Assembly: GCA_963818695.1 (NCBI GenBank) | Contig: CAWFTG010000009.1 | Span: forward strand, 744,001 to 808,000 | Direction: 5' to 3' | DNA: 64,000 nucleotides | Source of the DNA: AP-15 sp963818695 | Lineage (GTDB): Bacteria; Pseudomonadota; Alphaproteobacteria; ATCC43930; CGMCC-115725 | Shown here: in pieces, positions 36,974-46,166 of the stretch | Position numbering within the stretch: the stretch's first letter is position 1 | Layout: each line of letters opens with the position of its first letter | Program-made: the position numbers and the translations under genes | The notes under the pieces: generated by a model | Database searches by the model: none | What the model was told of the DNA's origin: nothing | The model's input: only the letters and a program-made list of their open reading frames with translations

Positions 36974-38181
36974 GACGACTGAAGATGTCCTAGCGATCCG
37001 GCGATGCGGTTGGCTAATCGCGAGGCGACTTCCCGCTTTGTCATTACCGGCCAGTCTTCCACGCCCGCAGCCTCCACCAGATGGATCGTGTTGCGATCGC
37101 CGCCGAAGGTGCCGGTTCCGGGCGAGACGTCGTTGGCGAGGATCCAGTCGCAGCGCTTGCGTTTCAGCTTCAGGCGAGCGTTCTCGACGACGTCGTCGGT
37201 CTCCGCCGCGAAGCCGATGACGAGCGCGGGCCGATCGTTGCCGCGCTGCGCGATGCGGGACAGGATGTCCGGGTTCTCGGCAAGACGCAGCACTGGCGGG
37301 CCGCCCCCGTCCTTTTTCAGCTTATGGAGGGTGGCGCCCTCGATCCGCCAATCGGCGACGGCCGCGGCCATCACCGCCACATCGACCGGGAGCGCGGCCT
37401 CGCAGGCGGCGAGCATTTCCGCCGCGGTCTCCACTGGCACGAGCTTGACCCCGGCCGGCGAGGGCTCCTGCGTCGGCCCGGCGACCAGCACGGTCTCGGC
37501 GCCCAGCGCGGCCAAAGCTTCAGCGATGGCATGGCCCTGCTTGCCCGAGGAATGGTTCGAGATGTAGCGGACCGGATCGATCGGCTCCCGGGTCGGCCCG
37601 CTCGTCACAAGCGCCCGTTTTCCGGCCAGCCTCTTATCGCCGAACAGCACATGCTCGATGGCGGCGATGATCTCCAGCGGCTCGGCCATGCGGCCAGACC
37701 CGACCTCGCCGCAGGCGAGCTCACCCGAACCCGGTCCGACGCGCACAACCCCGCGCGCATTCAGGGTCGCGAGGTTCGCCTGGGTCGCCGGATGCTCCCA
37801 CATCATCAAATTCATCGTCGGGGCAATCAGCACCGGCTTGTCGGAGGCGAGCAGGGCCGTTGTCGCGAGATCGTCGGCGAGCCCCGCCGCCATACGCGCG
37901 ATCAGATCAGCGCTCGCCGGCGCAACGACGACGAGATCAGCCTCGCGCGACAACCGTATATGACCCATCTCGCTCTCGTCGGTGAGCGACCAGAGGTCGT
38001 CATAGACCTTGTCCTCGCTGAGTGAGGCAACCGAGAGCGGCGTCACAAAGTGTTTCGCCGCAGCGGTCATGATGCAGCGAACCGCGGCGCCGCGCTCGCG
38101 CAACCGACGGATCAAGTCGAGGCTCTTATAGGCGGCAATCCCGCCGGAAATGATCAGCAGAATGCGCCGGTCCTGAAGCAA
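36970..38181 (-). CDS. coaBC: Bifunctional phosphopantothenoylcysteine decarboxylase/synthase
   Basis: The 403-residue protein (TTG start) is fused CoaC-CoaB. The flavoprotein half has GGIAAYKSLDLI, the substrate-binding APTMNLMMW and the active cysteine GELACGEVGSGRM. The synthase half has SGPTREPIDPVRYISN, HSSGKQGHAIA and the late LKRKRCDWILAND. It makes 4'-phosphopantetheine from phosphopantothenate and cysteine, two steps of coenzyme A synthesis. Upstream ubiB is 68 bases away. Confidence 0.97.
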   Translation of the reverse strand: MLQDRRILLIISGGIAAYKSLDLIRRLRERGAAVRCIMTAAAKHFVTPLSVASLSEDKVYDDLWSLTDESEMGHIRLSREADLVVVAPASADLIARMAAGLADDLATTALLASDKPVLIAPTMNLMMWEHPATQANLATLNARGVVRVGPGSGELACGEVGSGRMAEPLEIIAAIEHVLFGDKRLAGKRALVTSGPTREPIDPVRYISNHSSGKQGHAIAEALAALGAETVLVAGPTQEPSPAGVKLVPVETAAEMLAACEAALPVDVAVMAAAVADWRIEGATLHKLKKDGGGPPVLRLAENPDILSRIAQRGNDRPALVIGFAAETDDVVENARLKLKRKRCDWILANDVSPGTGTFGGDRNTIHLVEAAGVEDWPVMTKREVASRLANRIAGSLGHLQSS

Positions 38182-38249
38182 CTCGGCCCTCCGATTCTGT
38201 CAGCCGAGATCAATATGCTACTGCCCGAAGGCAAGGGCGAGAGCTATCG

Positions 38250-39782
38250 CTATCGCCCGAGTAGGAGCGCGACGGCGATCCCGGCTAAAGCCAATGCTGT
38301 GATCCACACCGGCACTATTACGAATGCTAGATGCCGGGCACGATGTGCGGCCTGAATCGCCAAAGTTTCGGCGTGCATCACAATCCCTTCGCGCGACCAA
38401 TCGGCAATCAGTGCATCGAGGCTTCGCACCAGCCGCGGGACGCGCTCGACAATCTCGGCGATTGTCTCCAGTCCAAGCCGAAGTCTCGCCTCGGGGCCGC
38501 GGTTATCGCGCATCCACTCTTCGATCAGCGGCCGCGCGAGAGCCCAGATGTTGGTCTCGGGATCGAGACGACGCCCGACACCCTCGATGACCACCATCGT
38601 CTTTTGCAGCAACAAGAGTTGCGGCTGGGTTTCCATCTCGAACTGCTCGGTGATCTCGAAAAGTTGAGCAAGCAGGCGCGCAACCGAGATCTCTTGCAGC
38701 GGTCTTCCGAGGATAGGCTCGCCAATCGAACGGCACGCTTGGGTGAAGGCGTCGATCGAACGCCGGGAAGGTACGTAGCCCGCGGCGAAGTGGACTTCCG
38801 CCACTCGCCGGTAATCGCCGGCGAGAAAGCCGAGCAGCATGTCCGCGAGGTAAAACCGGGTATCGCGGTCGAGCCTGCCCATGATTCCGAAATCAACAAC
38901 CGCGATCGCGCCGTCGGCATCGACGAACATGTTTCCGGGATGGAGATCGGCGTGAAAAAAACCGTCGCGAAATACCTGGTTGAAGAAGGCAGTGGCGGCC
39001 TTGCGCAACAGATCTTCGATGCAGTGCCCGGCGGCGACGAGCGCCGCTTTGTCATCGATGCGGATTCCGTGTATCCGCTCGAGCGTCAGGACGGTGCGGC
39101 CGGTGCGCAGCCAATCGACCCGAGGCACACTGAAGTTCGGGTCCCCGGCGAAATTCGCGGCGAGCTCCGCGGCTGCGGCAGCCTCCATCCGCAGGTCCAT
39201 TTCGATCCTGACCACCTCGGCGAGCGTCTGCACCACCTCGACCGGCTTGAGCCGTCGCAGCGCGGGCTGCAGTCGCTCACCCAAATCGGCGAGCCACAGG
39301 AACAGGTCGAGATCGCGAGCAAGTGCAGCGGCGATGCCCGGGCGCAGTACCTTGACGGCAACCTCGTCGCCGTCGGTGGTCCGAGCAAAATGGACCTGGG
39401 CGATAGAAGCGGCTGCTATCGCCCCCTCGTTAAAGGATGCGAACAGATCGTCGAGCGGGCGGGCGAACTCGGCCTCGATCAGGGCGCGGGCCTCGGCACC
39501 CTGGAAAGGCGGGAGCTGATCCTGCAGGCTGGTGAGATCGGCAGTGATCTCTTCACCGAGGAGATCGGCTCGGGTGGACAAAAGCTGGCCGAGCTTTATG
39601 AAGCTCGGCCCCAATTCTTCGAACGCGGCCGCGAGTCGCTGACCCGGCCGCGGCAAGACCCGGCCGCGGCGGCGTGCAAACAGCTGACTAAACCGCACGA
39701 ACGGCACTGCGGCAGGGACGGCCGTCAACGGGGACAGCGCGTCGTGCCGGGCGAGGGTCAGGCAGATCCGGACCAGCCGCAC
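38250..39782 (-). CDS. ubiB: UbiB-family ubiquinone biosynthesis kinase-like protein
   Basis: This 510-residue ADCK/UbiB protein has the KxGQ motif in GPSFIKLGQLLSTRADLL, the A-rich loop AAASIAQVHFA, FHADLHPGNMF and VDFGIMGRLD. Two C-terminal membrane helices end the chain (ARHLAFVIVPVWITALALAG). The first standard start is GTG at 39782, but homology to the usual N-terminus (LLRSVRNFVRLVRI) extends to about 39805 without a normal start codon, so the true start is uncertain. It helps ubiquinone synthesis, probably by ATP-driven handling of hydrophobic precursors. Confidence 0.95.
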   Translation of the reverse strand: MRLVRICLTLARHDALSPLTAVPAAVPFVRFSQLFARRRGRVLPRPGQRLAAAFEELGPSFIKLGQLLSTRADLLGEEITADLTSLQDQLPPFQGAEARALIEAEFARPLDDLFASFNEGAIAAASIAQVHFARTTDGDEVAVKVLRPGIAAALARDLDLFLWLADLGERLQPALRRLKPVEVVQTLAEVVRIEMDLRMEAAAAAELAANFAGDPNFSVPRVDWLRTGRTVLTLERIHGIRIDDKAALVAAGHCIEDLLRKAATAFFNQVFRDGFFHADLHPGNMFVDADGAIAVVDFGIMGRLDRDTRFYLADMLLGFLAGDYRRVAEVHFAAGYVPSRRSIDAFTQACRSIGEPILGRPLQEISVARLLAQLFEITEQFEMETQPQLLLLQKTMVVIEGVGRRLDPETNIWALARPLIEEWMRDNRGPEARLRLGLETIAEIVERVPRLVRSLDALIADWSREGIVMHAETLAIQAAHRARHLAFVIVPVWITALALAGIAVALLLGR

Positions 39783-39829
39783 AAAATTGCGGACGCTGCG
39801 CAGAAGCCCGAATTCTGGGTCGGAGCGGA

Positions 39830-40600
39830 TTAGAGGCGCCAGGCAGAATGGAGCGCAGCGACGCCCCCCGTCAGGTTACGAAATTTGACCTGGTCGAGCC
39901 CGGCGCGGGCGATCATCTCGGCGAGTTCGCTCTGCCGCGGGAAGCGCCGGATGCTTTCGACGAGATAGGAATAAGCGTCCCGGTCTCCCGCGACGACCTG
40001 GCCGAGCAACGGCACGATCTGGAAGCTGTAGACGTCATAGAGCGGCTGAAGGAGCGGGGTTATCTCTGGCGTAAATTCGAGACACAGAAATCGCCCACCC
40101 GGCTTCAACACGCGGCGTGCCTCCGCGAGCGCCCGATCCAAATGCGTGACGTTGCGCAATCCAAAGCCGATCGTGTAGAGGTCGACGCTGCGGTCGGCCA
40201 CCGGGAGCCGTTCGGCGTCGGCGCACAACCATTCGATCCCCCTCAGAATTCCTTGGTCGAGCGCTCGGGCGCGTCCGAGCGCGAGCATCGCCTCGCTGAC
40301 ATCGCAGACCACGACGCCGCCCTCCGCGGTCCCCCCTTTGGCAAGGCGCGGCAAGGCGCGCAATGCGATGTCGCCGGTGCCGCCGGCGACATCGAGCAGG
40401 CGCTGTCCCGGTCGCGGCTTCAGCTGGGCCACCATCTCGGCCTTCCACCAGCGGTGGACGCCGGCACTCATCAAATCGTTCATAAGGTCGTAGCGGGCGG
40501 CGACGCTGTCGAAGATGGCGCGGACCAGCGGCGCCTTTTCTTTCGCAGGCACTTGGCGGAAGCCAAAATCGGTTCGGGCGCTTGTGTCTTGCTCGTTCAT
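39830..40600 (-). CDS. ubiE: Ubiquinone/menaquinone C-methyltransferase UbiE
   Basis: The 256-residue protein carries the UbiE signatures YDLMNDLMSAGVHRWWK, SAM site DVAGGTGDIALR, DPFGLR-like IGFGLRNVTHLDRAL and GGRFLCLEFT. It methylates the benzoquinol ring. It heads the block ubiE-ubiB-coaBC-dut and is divergent from mutM. About 50 bases separate it from the annotated ubiB start. Confidence 0.97.
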   Translation of the reverse strand: MNEQDTSARTDFGFRQVPAKEKAPLVRAIFDSVAARYDLMNDLMSAGVHRWWKAEMVAQLKPRPGQRLLDVAGGTGDIALRALPRLAKGGTAEGGVVVCDVSEAMLALGRARALDQGILRGIEWLCADAERLPVADRSVDLYTIGFGLRNVTHLDRALAEARRVLKPGGRFLCLEFTPEITPLLQPLYDVYSFQIVPLLGQVVAGDRDAYSYLVESIRRFPRQSELAEMIARAGLDQVKFRNLTGGVAALHSAWRL

Positions 40601-40701
40601 CGGTCAGGAAAATAACCATGTAGGATCGCGAACGCTACGATCCGCCAATTCGGGTCGATGTATGAACTGCTCATTTGCGCCTTCTCCGGCTTTGAAAACC
40701 G

Positions 40702-41529
40702 ATGCCCGAACTGCCTGAGGTCGAGACGGTCCGGCGCGGTCTCGCACTGAAGATGAGCGGCCGCCGCATTCTGCAGGCCGAGCTGCGCCGGCCGGATTTG
40801 CGGCGGCCGTTTCCGCCCGCCCTTGCCGCGCGGCTCGACGGCGCGCGTATCGGCGCGCTCGGCCGGCGCGGGAAATACATCCTGATCGAGCTCGATTCGG
40901 ACGGAATTTTGCTGTTGCATCTCGGCATGTCTGGGCGGGTCACGGCGGCCACCGCAGATCTGCCGGACGCACTGCACGACCATGTGGTGCTGAGGCTCGA
41001 CGATGGCACCGTCATCCGCTTCAACGATGCCCGCCGCTTCGGGCTGCTCGACTATATCGAGCGCGGCGAGGAAAAACAGCACCCGCTTTTGGCGGGACTC
41101 GGTCCGGAGCCGCTCGAAGCCGAATTCACTGGCGCCTACCTAGCCGCGGCGCTTGCCGGCAAGATGACGCCGATCAAATCGGCGCTGCTCGACCAGCGGA
41201 TCGTCGCGGGGCTGGGGAACATCTATGCCTGCGAGGCGCTCTTCCGCTCGCGCGTGTCGCCGCGACGCCTTGCGGCTTCGATCGGCCGGGGGCGCGCGGA
41301 ACGATTGGTAGAGGGGATTCGTTCGGTCCTGACCGAGGCGATCGAGGCCGGCGGCTCCTCGCTGCGCGATTATGTTCAAGCCGATGGCGAACTCGGGTAT
41401 TTCCAGCACCGTTGGGCTGTCTATGGCCATGAAGGCGATCCCTGTCCCGGCTGTGACTGCGGCGGCGCCGTGCGCCGGATCGTGCAGTCCGGCCGATCGA
41501 CCTTTTTCTGCGCGAAACGACAGCGTTAG
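40702..41529 (+). CDS. mutM: Formamidopyrimidine-DNA glycosylase (MutM/Fpg)
   Basis: The 275-residue protein has the N-terminal nucleophile in MPELPEVETVRRGL, the helix-two-turn-helix QRIVAGLGNIYACEAL, and the zinc finger CPGCDCGGAVRRIVQSGRST with Cys FFC. It excises 8-oxoguanine and formamidopyrimidines. Divergent from ubiE. Enoyl-CoA hydratase follows after 11 bases. Confidence 0.98.
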   Translation: MPELPEVETVRRGLALKMSGRRILQAELRRPDLRRPFPPALAARLDGARIGALGRRGKYILIELDSDGILLLHLGMSGRVTAATADLPDALHDHVVLRLDDGTVIRFNDARRFGLLDYIERGEEKQHPLLAGLGPEPLEAEFTGAYLAAALAGKMTPIKSALLDQRIVAGLGNIYACEALFRSRVSPRRLAASIGRGRAERLVEGIRSVLTEAIEAGGSSLRDYVQADGELGYFQHRWAVYGHEGDPCPGCDCGGAVRRIVQSGRSTFFCAKRQR

Positions 41530-41540
41530 AGAGGCTAAGG

Positions 41541-42329
41541 ATGAGTGAGCAACCCGGCTATCAGAACATCCTCGTCGAACGGCGCGGCGCGGTCGGCATC
41601 GTCACGCTCAACCGGCCGGCAGCGCTGAACGCGCTGAATGCCGCGTTGATCAGCGAGCTCGCCGCGGCGTTGGACGAGCTCGAGGATGAGGCGGCGATCG
41701 GCGCCATCGTGCTGACCGGAAACGAGAAGGCCTTCGCGGCCGGCGCCGATGTCAAGGAGATGGTGGCGAAGGGCTATCCGGACGTCTACTGCGACGATTT
41801 CATCACCCGCGGGTGGGAGCGGGTCGGGCAGTGCCGCAAGCCGGTTATTGCGGCGGTCGCCGGGTTTGCGCTCGGCGGCGGGTGCGAGATAGCCATGATG
41901 TGCGACATCGTCATTGCCGCCGACACCGCGCGGTTCGGCCAGCCGGAGATCAATCTCGGCACGATCCCGGGGGCGGGCGGGACACAGCGACTCACGCGAT
42001 TTGTCGGTAAGGCGAAAGCGATGGATCTGTGCCTCACCGGCCGCATGATGGATGCGGCCGAGGCGGAACGCGCCGGGCTCGTCAGCCGTATTGTTCCCGC
42101 AGCCGAGCTGCTCGCCGAGGCAGTCAAAGTCGCCGAGCGGATAGCCGACATGTCCCGTCCGATCGCGATGATGGTAAAGGAAGCGGTCAATCGTGCCTAT
42201 GAGACGACCCTCGCCGAGGGGGTGCGTTTCGAGCGCCGGCTGTTCCATTCGACCTTCGCCACCGAGGACCGGAAGGAAGGCATGGAGGCCTTCATCGATA
42301 AGCGAAAGCCAGTCTTCCGCAACCGGTGA
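41541..42329 (+). CDS. Enoyl-CoA hydratase
   Basis: This 262-residue crotonase has the oxyanion stretch AFAAGADVKEM, the catalytic glutamates in FALGGGCEIAMMCD and GQPEINLGTIPGAGGTQR, and a C-terminal FATEDRKEGMEAFIDKRKP. It hydrates short-chain trans-2-enoyl-CoA in beta-oxidation. This gene after mutM is common in alphaproteobacteria, where rpsT often follows. Here an HTH protein on the other strand follows instead and rpsT is absent. Confidence 0.95.
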   Translation: MSEQPGYQNILVERRGAVGIVTLNRPAALNALNAALISELAAALDELEDEAAIGAIVLTGNEKAFAAGADVKEMVAKGYPDVYCDDFITRGWERVGQCRKPVIAAVAGFALGGGCEIAMMCDIVIAADTARFGQPEINLGTIPGAGGTQRLTRFVGKAKAMDLCLTGRMMDAAEAERAGLVSRIVPAAELLAEAVKVAERIADMSRPIAMMVKEAVNRAYETTLAEGVRFERRLFHSTFATEDRKEGMEAFIDKRKPVFRNR

Positions 42330-42335
42330 CTTGAG

Positions 42336-42683
42336 CTAGCGCGGGCCGTCCTTATTCGAATGGCGCAGCGGCAAAGGCTGGACGAGAGGCTCAGGCGCTA
42401 AAGACCCGCAAAGGCCGATCAAGATCTTGCGCCACATCGCCCGCACCGGGCGCCATACCGTAAAGCGGACCATCTGCGCGGCGATCGTCCGACCGGGATC
42501 CTGGCGAAGACTTGACATCCCGTGACGGCGGAAATCGGTCACCCAGACCTCGACGATCCGTCTCGGCACGCCGAAGGCGGCGGCGACTTCCGCGCTCGTC
42601 CAACCATCGACGATGACGCGCTGGACGATCTGGCCTCGTTGAGCAACGCTGATTGTTCGGTGGCGTAATTCAGTGCTCTTCAT
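42336..42683 (-). CDS. Helix-turn-helix protein of unknown role
   Basis: Start at MKSTELRHRTISVAQRGQIV (42683). The protein of 115 residues has a homeodomain-like HTH, SAEVAAAFGVPRRIVEVWVT followed by DFRRHG, similar to the N-terminal DNA-binding half of IS481/IS630-type transposases. A basic C-terminus follows. No catalytic DDE domain is attached, and no inverted repeats are seen. It may be a domesticated transposase fragment or a small regulator. Confidence 0.65.
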   Translation of the reverse strand: MKSTELRHRTISVAQRGQIVQRVIVDGWTSAEVAAAFGVPRRIVEVWVTDFRRHGMSSLRQDPGRTIAAQMVRFTVWRPVRAMWRKILIGLCGSLAPEPLVQPLPLRHSNKDGPR

Positions 42684-42724
42684 GACCCGCCAACGCGCGG
42701 ACAGGTCCGAGAATTCCGGAAAGA

Positions 42725-43717
42725 TCAACCAGTAACGTCGACGACGATCCGCCCGCGGATCTCACCACGGAGGATCTTGGGCGCAAGCCCCGGCAGCGCG
42801 GAAAGCGGCACGGTCTCGGTCATCCTGCCCAGCTTGTCAATCGGCAGGTCGCGCACCACTCGCTGCCACGCTTCGCTCCGCTCGTCTCGCGGACACATGA
42901 CCGAGTTGATACCGAGCAGGTTGACCCCGCGCAACAAGAACGGGATTACCGTCGCCGGCAAATCGCTGCCCCCGGCGAGGCCGCAAGCGGCGACGCCGGC
43001 ACGGTATTTGAGTTGCGTCAGGATCGTCGCCAGAGTGGTCCCGCCGACTGCGTCGACCGCTCCGGCCCAACGCTCGGCGTCGAGCGGCCGCGATGGTTTC
43101 GCCGCGAGCGTTGCGCGATCGATCAGGTCGGCCGCGCCAAGCTCGGTCAGATAGTCACGCTGCTCGGGTCGGCCGGTGGACGCGACAACCCGATACCCGA
43201 GCTGCGAAAGGAGCGCGAGCGCGACACTGCCGACCCCGCCGGTGGCGCCGGTAACCAGCACATCGCCCGCGTCGGGTTTGAGCCCGTGCCGCTCCAAAGC
43301 GATGACCGCAAGCATTGCCGTAAACCCGGCAGTGCCGATCGCCATCGCCTGGCGGGCGGTGAGCCCTTCCGGCCGGCGCACCAGGTAGGAGGCCCGCACC
43401 CGCGCCTTCTCCGCGTAGCCGCCCCATTGCGTCTCGCCGACCCGCCAGCCGGTCAGAATTACCGGATCGCCCGCCTTGAACTCCGGAGCATCCGAGCGTT
43501 CGACGGTCCCGGCGAAATCAATTCCGGGAACATGCGGGTAATTGCGCACCAGCCGGCCGATCCCCTGCACGATCATCCCGTCCTTGTAATTGAGTGTCGA
43601 GCACTCGACCGCGACGGTGACCTCGCCGGCCGGCAACCGATTCTCGTCCACCGCCTCGATCCGCGGGACGACCTTGCCGCCATCCTCGTGCAACACTAGC
43701 GCGCGAAACGTCGCCAT
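42725..43717 (-). CDS. MDR-family oxidoreductase (acrylyl-CoA reductase AcuI/YhdH-like)
   Basis: The 330-residue zinc-free medium-chain reductase has the start FRALVLHEDGGKVVPRIE, CSTLNYKDGMI, the GIDFAGTV site, the nucleotide motif VTGATGGVGSVAL and NLLGINSVMCP near the end. These match YhdH/AcuI, which reduce acrylyl-CoA with NADPH. With a thiolase and an enoyl-CoA hydratase nearby, a role in acyl-CoA metabolism is plausible. Confidence 0.9.
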   Translation of the reverse strand: MATFRALVLHEDGGKVVPRIEAVDENRLPAGEVTVAVECSTLNYKDGMIVQGIGRLVRNYPHVPGIDFAGTVERSDAPEFKAGDPVILTGWRVGETQWGGYAEKARVRASYLVRRPEGLTARQAMAIGTAGFTAMLAVIALERHGLKPDAGDVLVTGATGGVGSVALALLSQLGYRVVASTGRPEQRDYLTELGAADLIDRATLAAKPSRPLDAERWAGAVDAVGGTTLATILTQLKYRAGVAACGLAGGSDLPATVIPFLLRGVNLLGINSVMCPRDERSEAWQRVVRDLPIDKLGRMTETVPLSALPGLAPKILRGEIRGRIVVDVTG

Positions 43718-43761
43718 TGCGCCTCCTCATTATCGTCATAGCCGGCAGATGAAGTTTTAAA

Positions 43762-44931
43762 TCAGGCGCGCAGCGGCTCGAGGATGCTGACAAAATTGGC
43801 GACCGCAGCGCCGCCCATGTTGAAGACGCCGGCGAGCGCGGCGTCCGGCACCTGAATTCCGCCCGCGTTACCGGTCACCTGCATCGCCGTCAGCACATGC
43901 ATTGACACGCCGGTCGCGCCGATCGGGTGACCTTTCGATTTGAGCCCGCCCGAAGGGTTGATGGGCAGTTTGCCGTCCTTCTCGGTCCAGCCCTCGAGGA
44001 TGGCCCGCGCGCCTTCGCCCTTTGGCGTCAACCCCATCGCCTCATATTCGATCAGTTCGGCGATCGTGAAGCAGTCATGGGTCTCGACCAGATCGAGGTC
44101 GTCGAGCCTGAGCCGGGCGGCGGCGAGCGCGCGTTTCCAGGCAAGCTCCGGCCCTTCGAAGGCAACGATGTCGCGCCGGCTCATCGGCAGAAAGTCGTTG
44201 ACCTGCTCGGCCGCGCGGAAGATCACCGCCTTCTTCATGCTGAGCGCCGTCGCGGTGTCGGCGAGCACGACGGCCGCCGCGCCATCGGAGACCAGCGAGC
44301 AATCGGTGCGCTTCAACGGGCCGGCGACGATCGGGTTCTTGTCCGACACAGTGCGGCAGAATTCGTAACCCAGATCTTTTTGCATCTGGGCCAGCGGATT
44401 GGCGACGCCGTTCTTGTGGTTCTTCGCGGCGATCCGCGCCAGTGCATCGGACTGGTCGCCGTAACGCTGGAAATAGCTCTGCGCGATCTTCCCGAAGATG
44501 CCGGCAAACCCGCCCTCGATCGCGTCCTCTTCCTTGCGGTAGGAGGCGCCGAGCAGGATGTCGCCGACCTGCGCGCCGGAGATCTCGGTCATCTTCTCGA
44601 CGCCGACGATGAGCGCAATCCGCGCCTTCCCTGCAGCGATCGCATTCAAGCCCTGATGGATCGCCGCCGACCCGGTTGCGCAGGCATCCTCGACCCGCGT
44701 CGCCGGCTTGAAACGCAACCCCGGATCCGCCTGAAACACCAGAGAAGCAGGGAATTCCTGGCGAACAAAGCCGCCGTTCATCGTGCCGAGATAGATCGTG
44801 TCAATATCGGCTGCCGCGACCCCGGCATCGGCCAGCGCCGCCTGCGCGACCTCGACGATCAGCGACTCGACGTCCCGGCCCTCGTGCTTGCCGAATTTGC
44901 TGTGCGCCCAACCGACGATGCACCCGCTCAT
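43762..44931 (-). CDS. Thiolase-family acetyl-CoA acetyltransferase
   Basis: Start at MSGCIVGWAHSKFGKHEGRD (44931) gives 389 residues. The nucleophilic cysteine is in RVEDACATGSAAIHQ. The late histidine lies in SGGLKSKGHPIGATG and the usual terminal cysteine motif is replaced by GVFNMGGAAVANFVS, as in SCP-X/thiolase-like acyltransferases. It may act on steroid or other acyl-CoA chains. It lies 44 bases upstream of the MDR gene in the same direction. Confidence 0.9.
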   Translation of the reverse strand: MSGCIVGWAHSKFGKHEGRDVESLIVEVAQAALADAGVAAADIDTIYLGTMNGGFVRQEFPASLVFQADPGLRFKPATRVEDACATGSAAIHQGLNAIAAGKARIALIVGVEKMTEISGAQVGDILLGASYRKEEDAIEGGFAGIFGKIAQSYFQRYGDQSDALARIAAKNHKNGVANPLAQMQKDLGYEFCRTVSDKNPIVAGPLKRTDCSLVSDGAAAVVLADTATALSMKKAVIFRAAEQVNDFLPMSRRDIVAFEGPELAWKRALAAARLRLDDLDLVETHDCFTIAELIEYEAMGLTPKGEGARAILEGWTEKDGKLPINPSGGLKSKGHPIGATGVSMHVLTAMQVTGNAGGIQVPDAALAGVFNMGGAAVANFVSILEPLRA

Positions 44932-44967
44932 GCCGCCCTCCACAGTGCCAGCAGCGAAAGATAACAA

Positions 44968-45298
44968 GCTCGCCCGCCCCGCTCTATCTCGATATGGGGC
45001 CGTCTCGCGTCTTTCGAGCCACAGTCATTCAGAGCCCGTAACGTTATCGGCGCCTCTACGACCGCGAGAGTTCAGATGCAACGCTTCGGACTAGCTCCCC
45101 TCGACACTTGATTTCGAGTGCATGGAGGAAATCTCCCGCCACCGATTGCTGGCTGTTCTCGCTGTTCCGTCGCCGTTTTTCGCTGTTCCTATGAGAGGCA
45201 GATCAGCGAAAATGTCACCGGCGTCAGAACTTTGCGCGGCGACACTTGTAGCACAGCATGCGTCCGACTCGCGTCGGACGCCAAGAGAACCTTGCCGA
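44968..45298. other. 331-base gap without a supported gene
   Basis: No frame here has a credible start, homology or codon pattern. Base composition falls slightly and thymine runs appear near 45160-45200. It marks the change from housekeeping genes to the small-protein island. Confidence 0.5.
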
Positions 45299-45493
45299 TT
45301 ACCGAGGACCGAGCTCGCTTTCGCCGACCATTCGCTCGTGGCCGTCTACCTCATGCTTAATTCGGTAATGAGGGGCATTGCGCTCGCCGAGCAAAAGCCG
45401 AACGATCTTGAAGCGGCCTTTAGCCGTATGCTCGACGCCTCGCTGCGGAAAAAATTCCACTGCTTGGCCGACGCGGTATTTGTGCTCTGACAT
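45299..45493 (-). CDS. 64-residue protein of unknown function
   Basis: The ATG at 45493 follows GGAAGGATC. The sequence MSEHKYRVGQAVEFFPQRGV runs on through KGRFKIVRLLL, HYRIKHEVDGHERMV and GESEL. The pattern of a small beta-barrel ending in GHERMVGESEL recalls small proteins I have met in other alphaproteobacteria, none with known role. Last of four co-directional small genes. Confidence 0.75.
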   Translation of the reverse strand: MSEHKYRVGQAVEFFPQRGVEHTAKGRFKIVRLLLGERNAPHYRIKHEVDGHERMVGESELGPR

Positions 45494-45508
45494 GCTGATC
45501 CTTCCGGG

Positions 45509-45640
45509 CTAGCGAGCTGGCGAGTTTGCCGCGGGAACGGGAGAATGGCCGGCAATAATCGGCGGTCTCAACATACCGTACGCCACGACACCAATTATCA
45601 ACAGGACGGGGATTACGATCGGGGGAACCAGATATTTCAT
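45509..45640 (-). CDS. 43-residue single-span membrane peptide
   Basis: ATG at 45640. MKYLVPPIVIPVLLIIGVVA makes one membrane helix, then a short tail rich in Pro and Ala ending NSPAR. The stop is 15 bases before the next small gene start, which suggests one transcript. The ribosome-binding site is weak (GGAAC). No family recognised. Confidence 0.55.
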   Translation of the reverse strand: MKYLVPPIVIPVLLIIGVVAYGMLRPPIIAGHSPVPAANSPAR

Positions 45641-45713
45641 GATGTTCCGTTTTGAGAGAGGGTTGGATCAAGCGGGCGGTGGCAAAGTAACCCCGCGGAG
45701 CAGGCTGCCACGA

Positions 45714-46112
45714 TCACCACGTGCTGGCGAGGACCGCAGTAGCAACGGCAAGGCTGGCGAAGATTACCAGAGCCCACCAATAATTTATCTGCCCCGACCA
45801 TGTCGCCCGCCGGGCCGGCAAAGCCGCCGCTTTTGCCGGCAAGAGCTCCACCAATCGTCGGCTGATGGCCAAGTCGTCCGATGATTGCGCCCGGCAGATG
45901 GGCAATCGAGCAACCAGTTTAGCGAGCGATTCGGCGGCTTGAGCCTTTGGCAACGGAGTGAGCCGGGTGGCCTCTTCCCACGGATCCACACCGAGCCGCG
46001 TCAACCCCGAAACAACGCTGAGCGTTACTCCATTTTGTTCTTCGCCAACCGAGGCGAAAAGAAAATCGTTAAGATCGGAATGGAGCAAGGAAAATCGAGC
46101 GGGTAGCGCCAT
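45714..46112 (-). CDS. 132-residue protein with C-terminal membrane anchor
   Basis: ATG at 46112 after CCGGAGC. The soluble part reads MALPARFSLLHSDLNDFLFA then EEQNGVTLSVVSGLTRLGVD and PWEEATRLTPLPKAQAAESL. A single helix (YWWALVIFASLAVATAVLAS) ends it. This is a tail-anchored layout. No function known. A few extra codons upstream (to 46160) are possible but run over the ribosome-binding site. Confidence 0.7.
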   Translation of the reverse strand: MALPARFSLLHSDLNDFLFASVGEEQNGVTLSVVSGLTRLGVDPWEEATRLTPLPKAQAAESLAKLVARLPICRAQSSDDLAISRRLVELLPAKAAALPARRATWSGQINYWWALVIFASLAVATAVLASTW

Positions 46113-46166
46113 CGTTGCTCCGGGACTGAAGTGGATGTGGGCCGCGCGGCGGCGGCCCACCGATAC

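Noticed and set aside
45122..45490. A 122-codon plus-strand frame in the small-protein island
   Set aside because: It runs antisense to the 64-residue protein that has the better ribosome-binding site and a coherent sequence.
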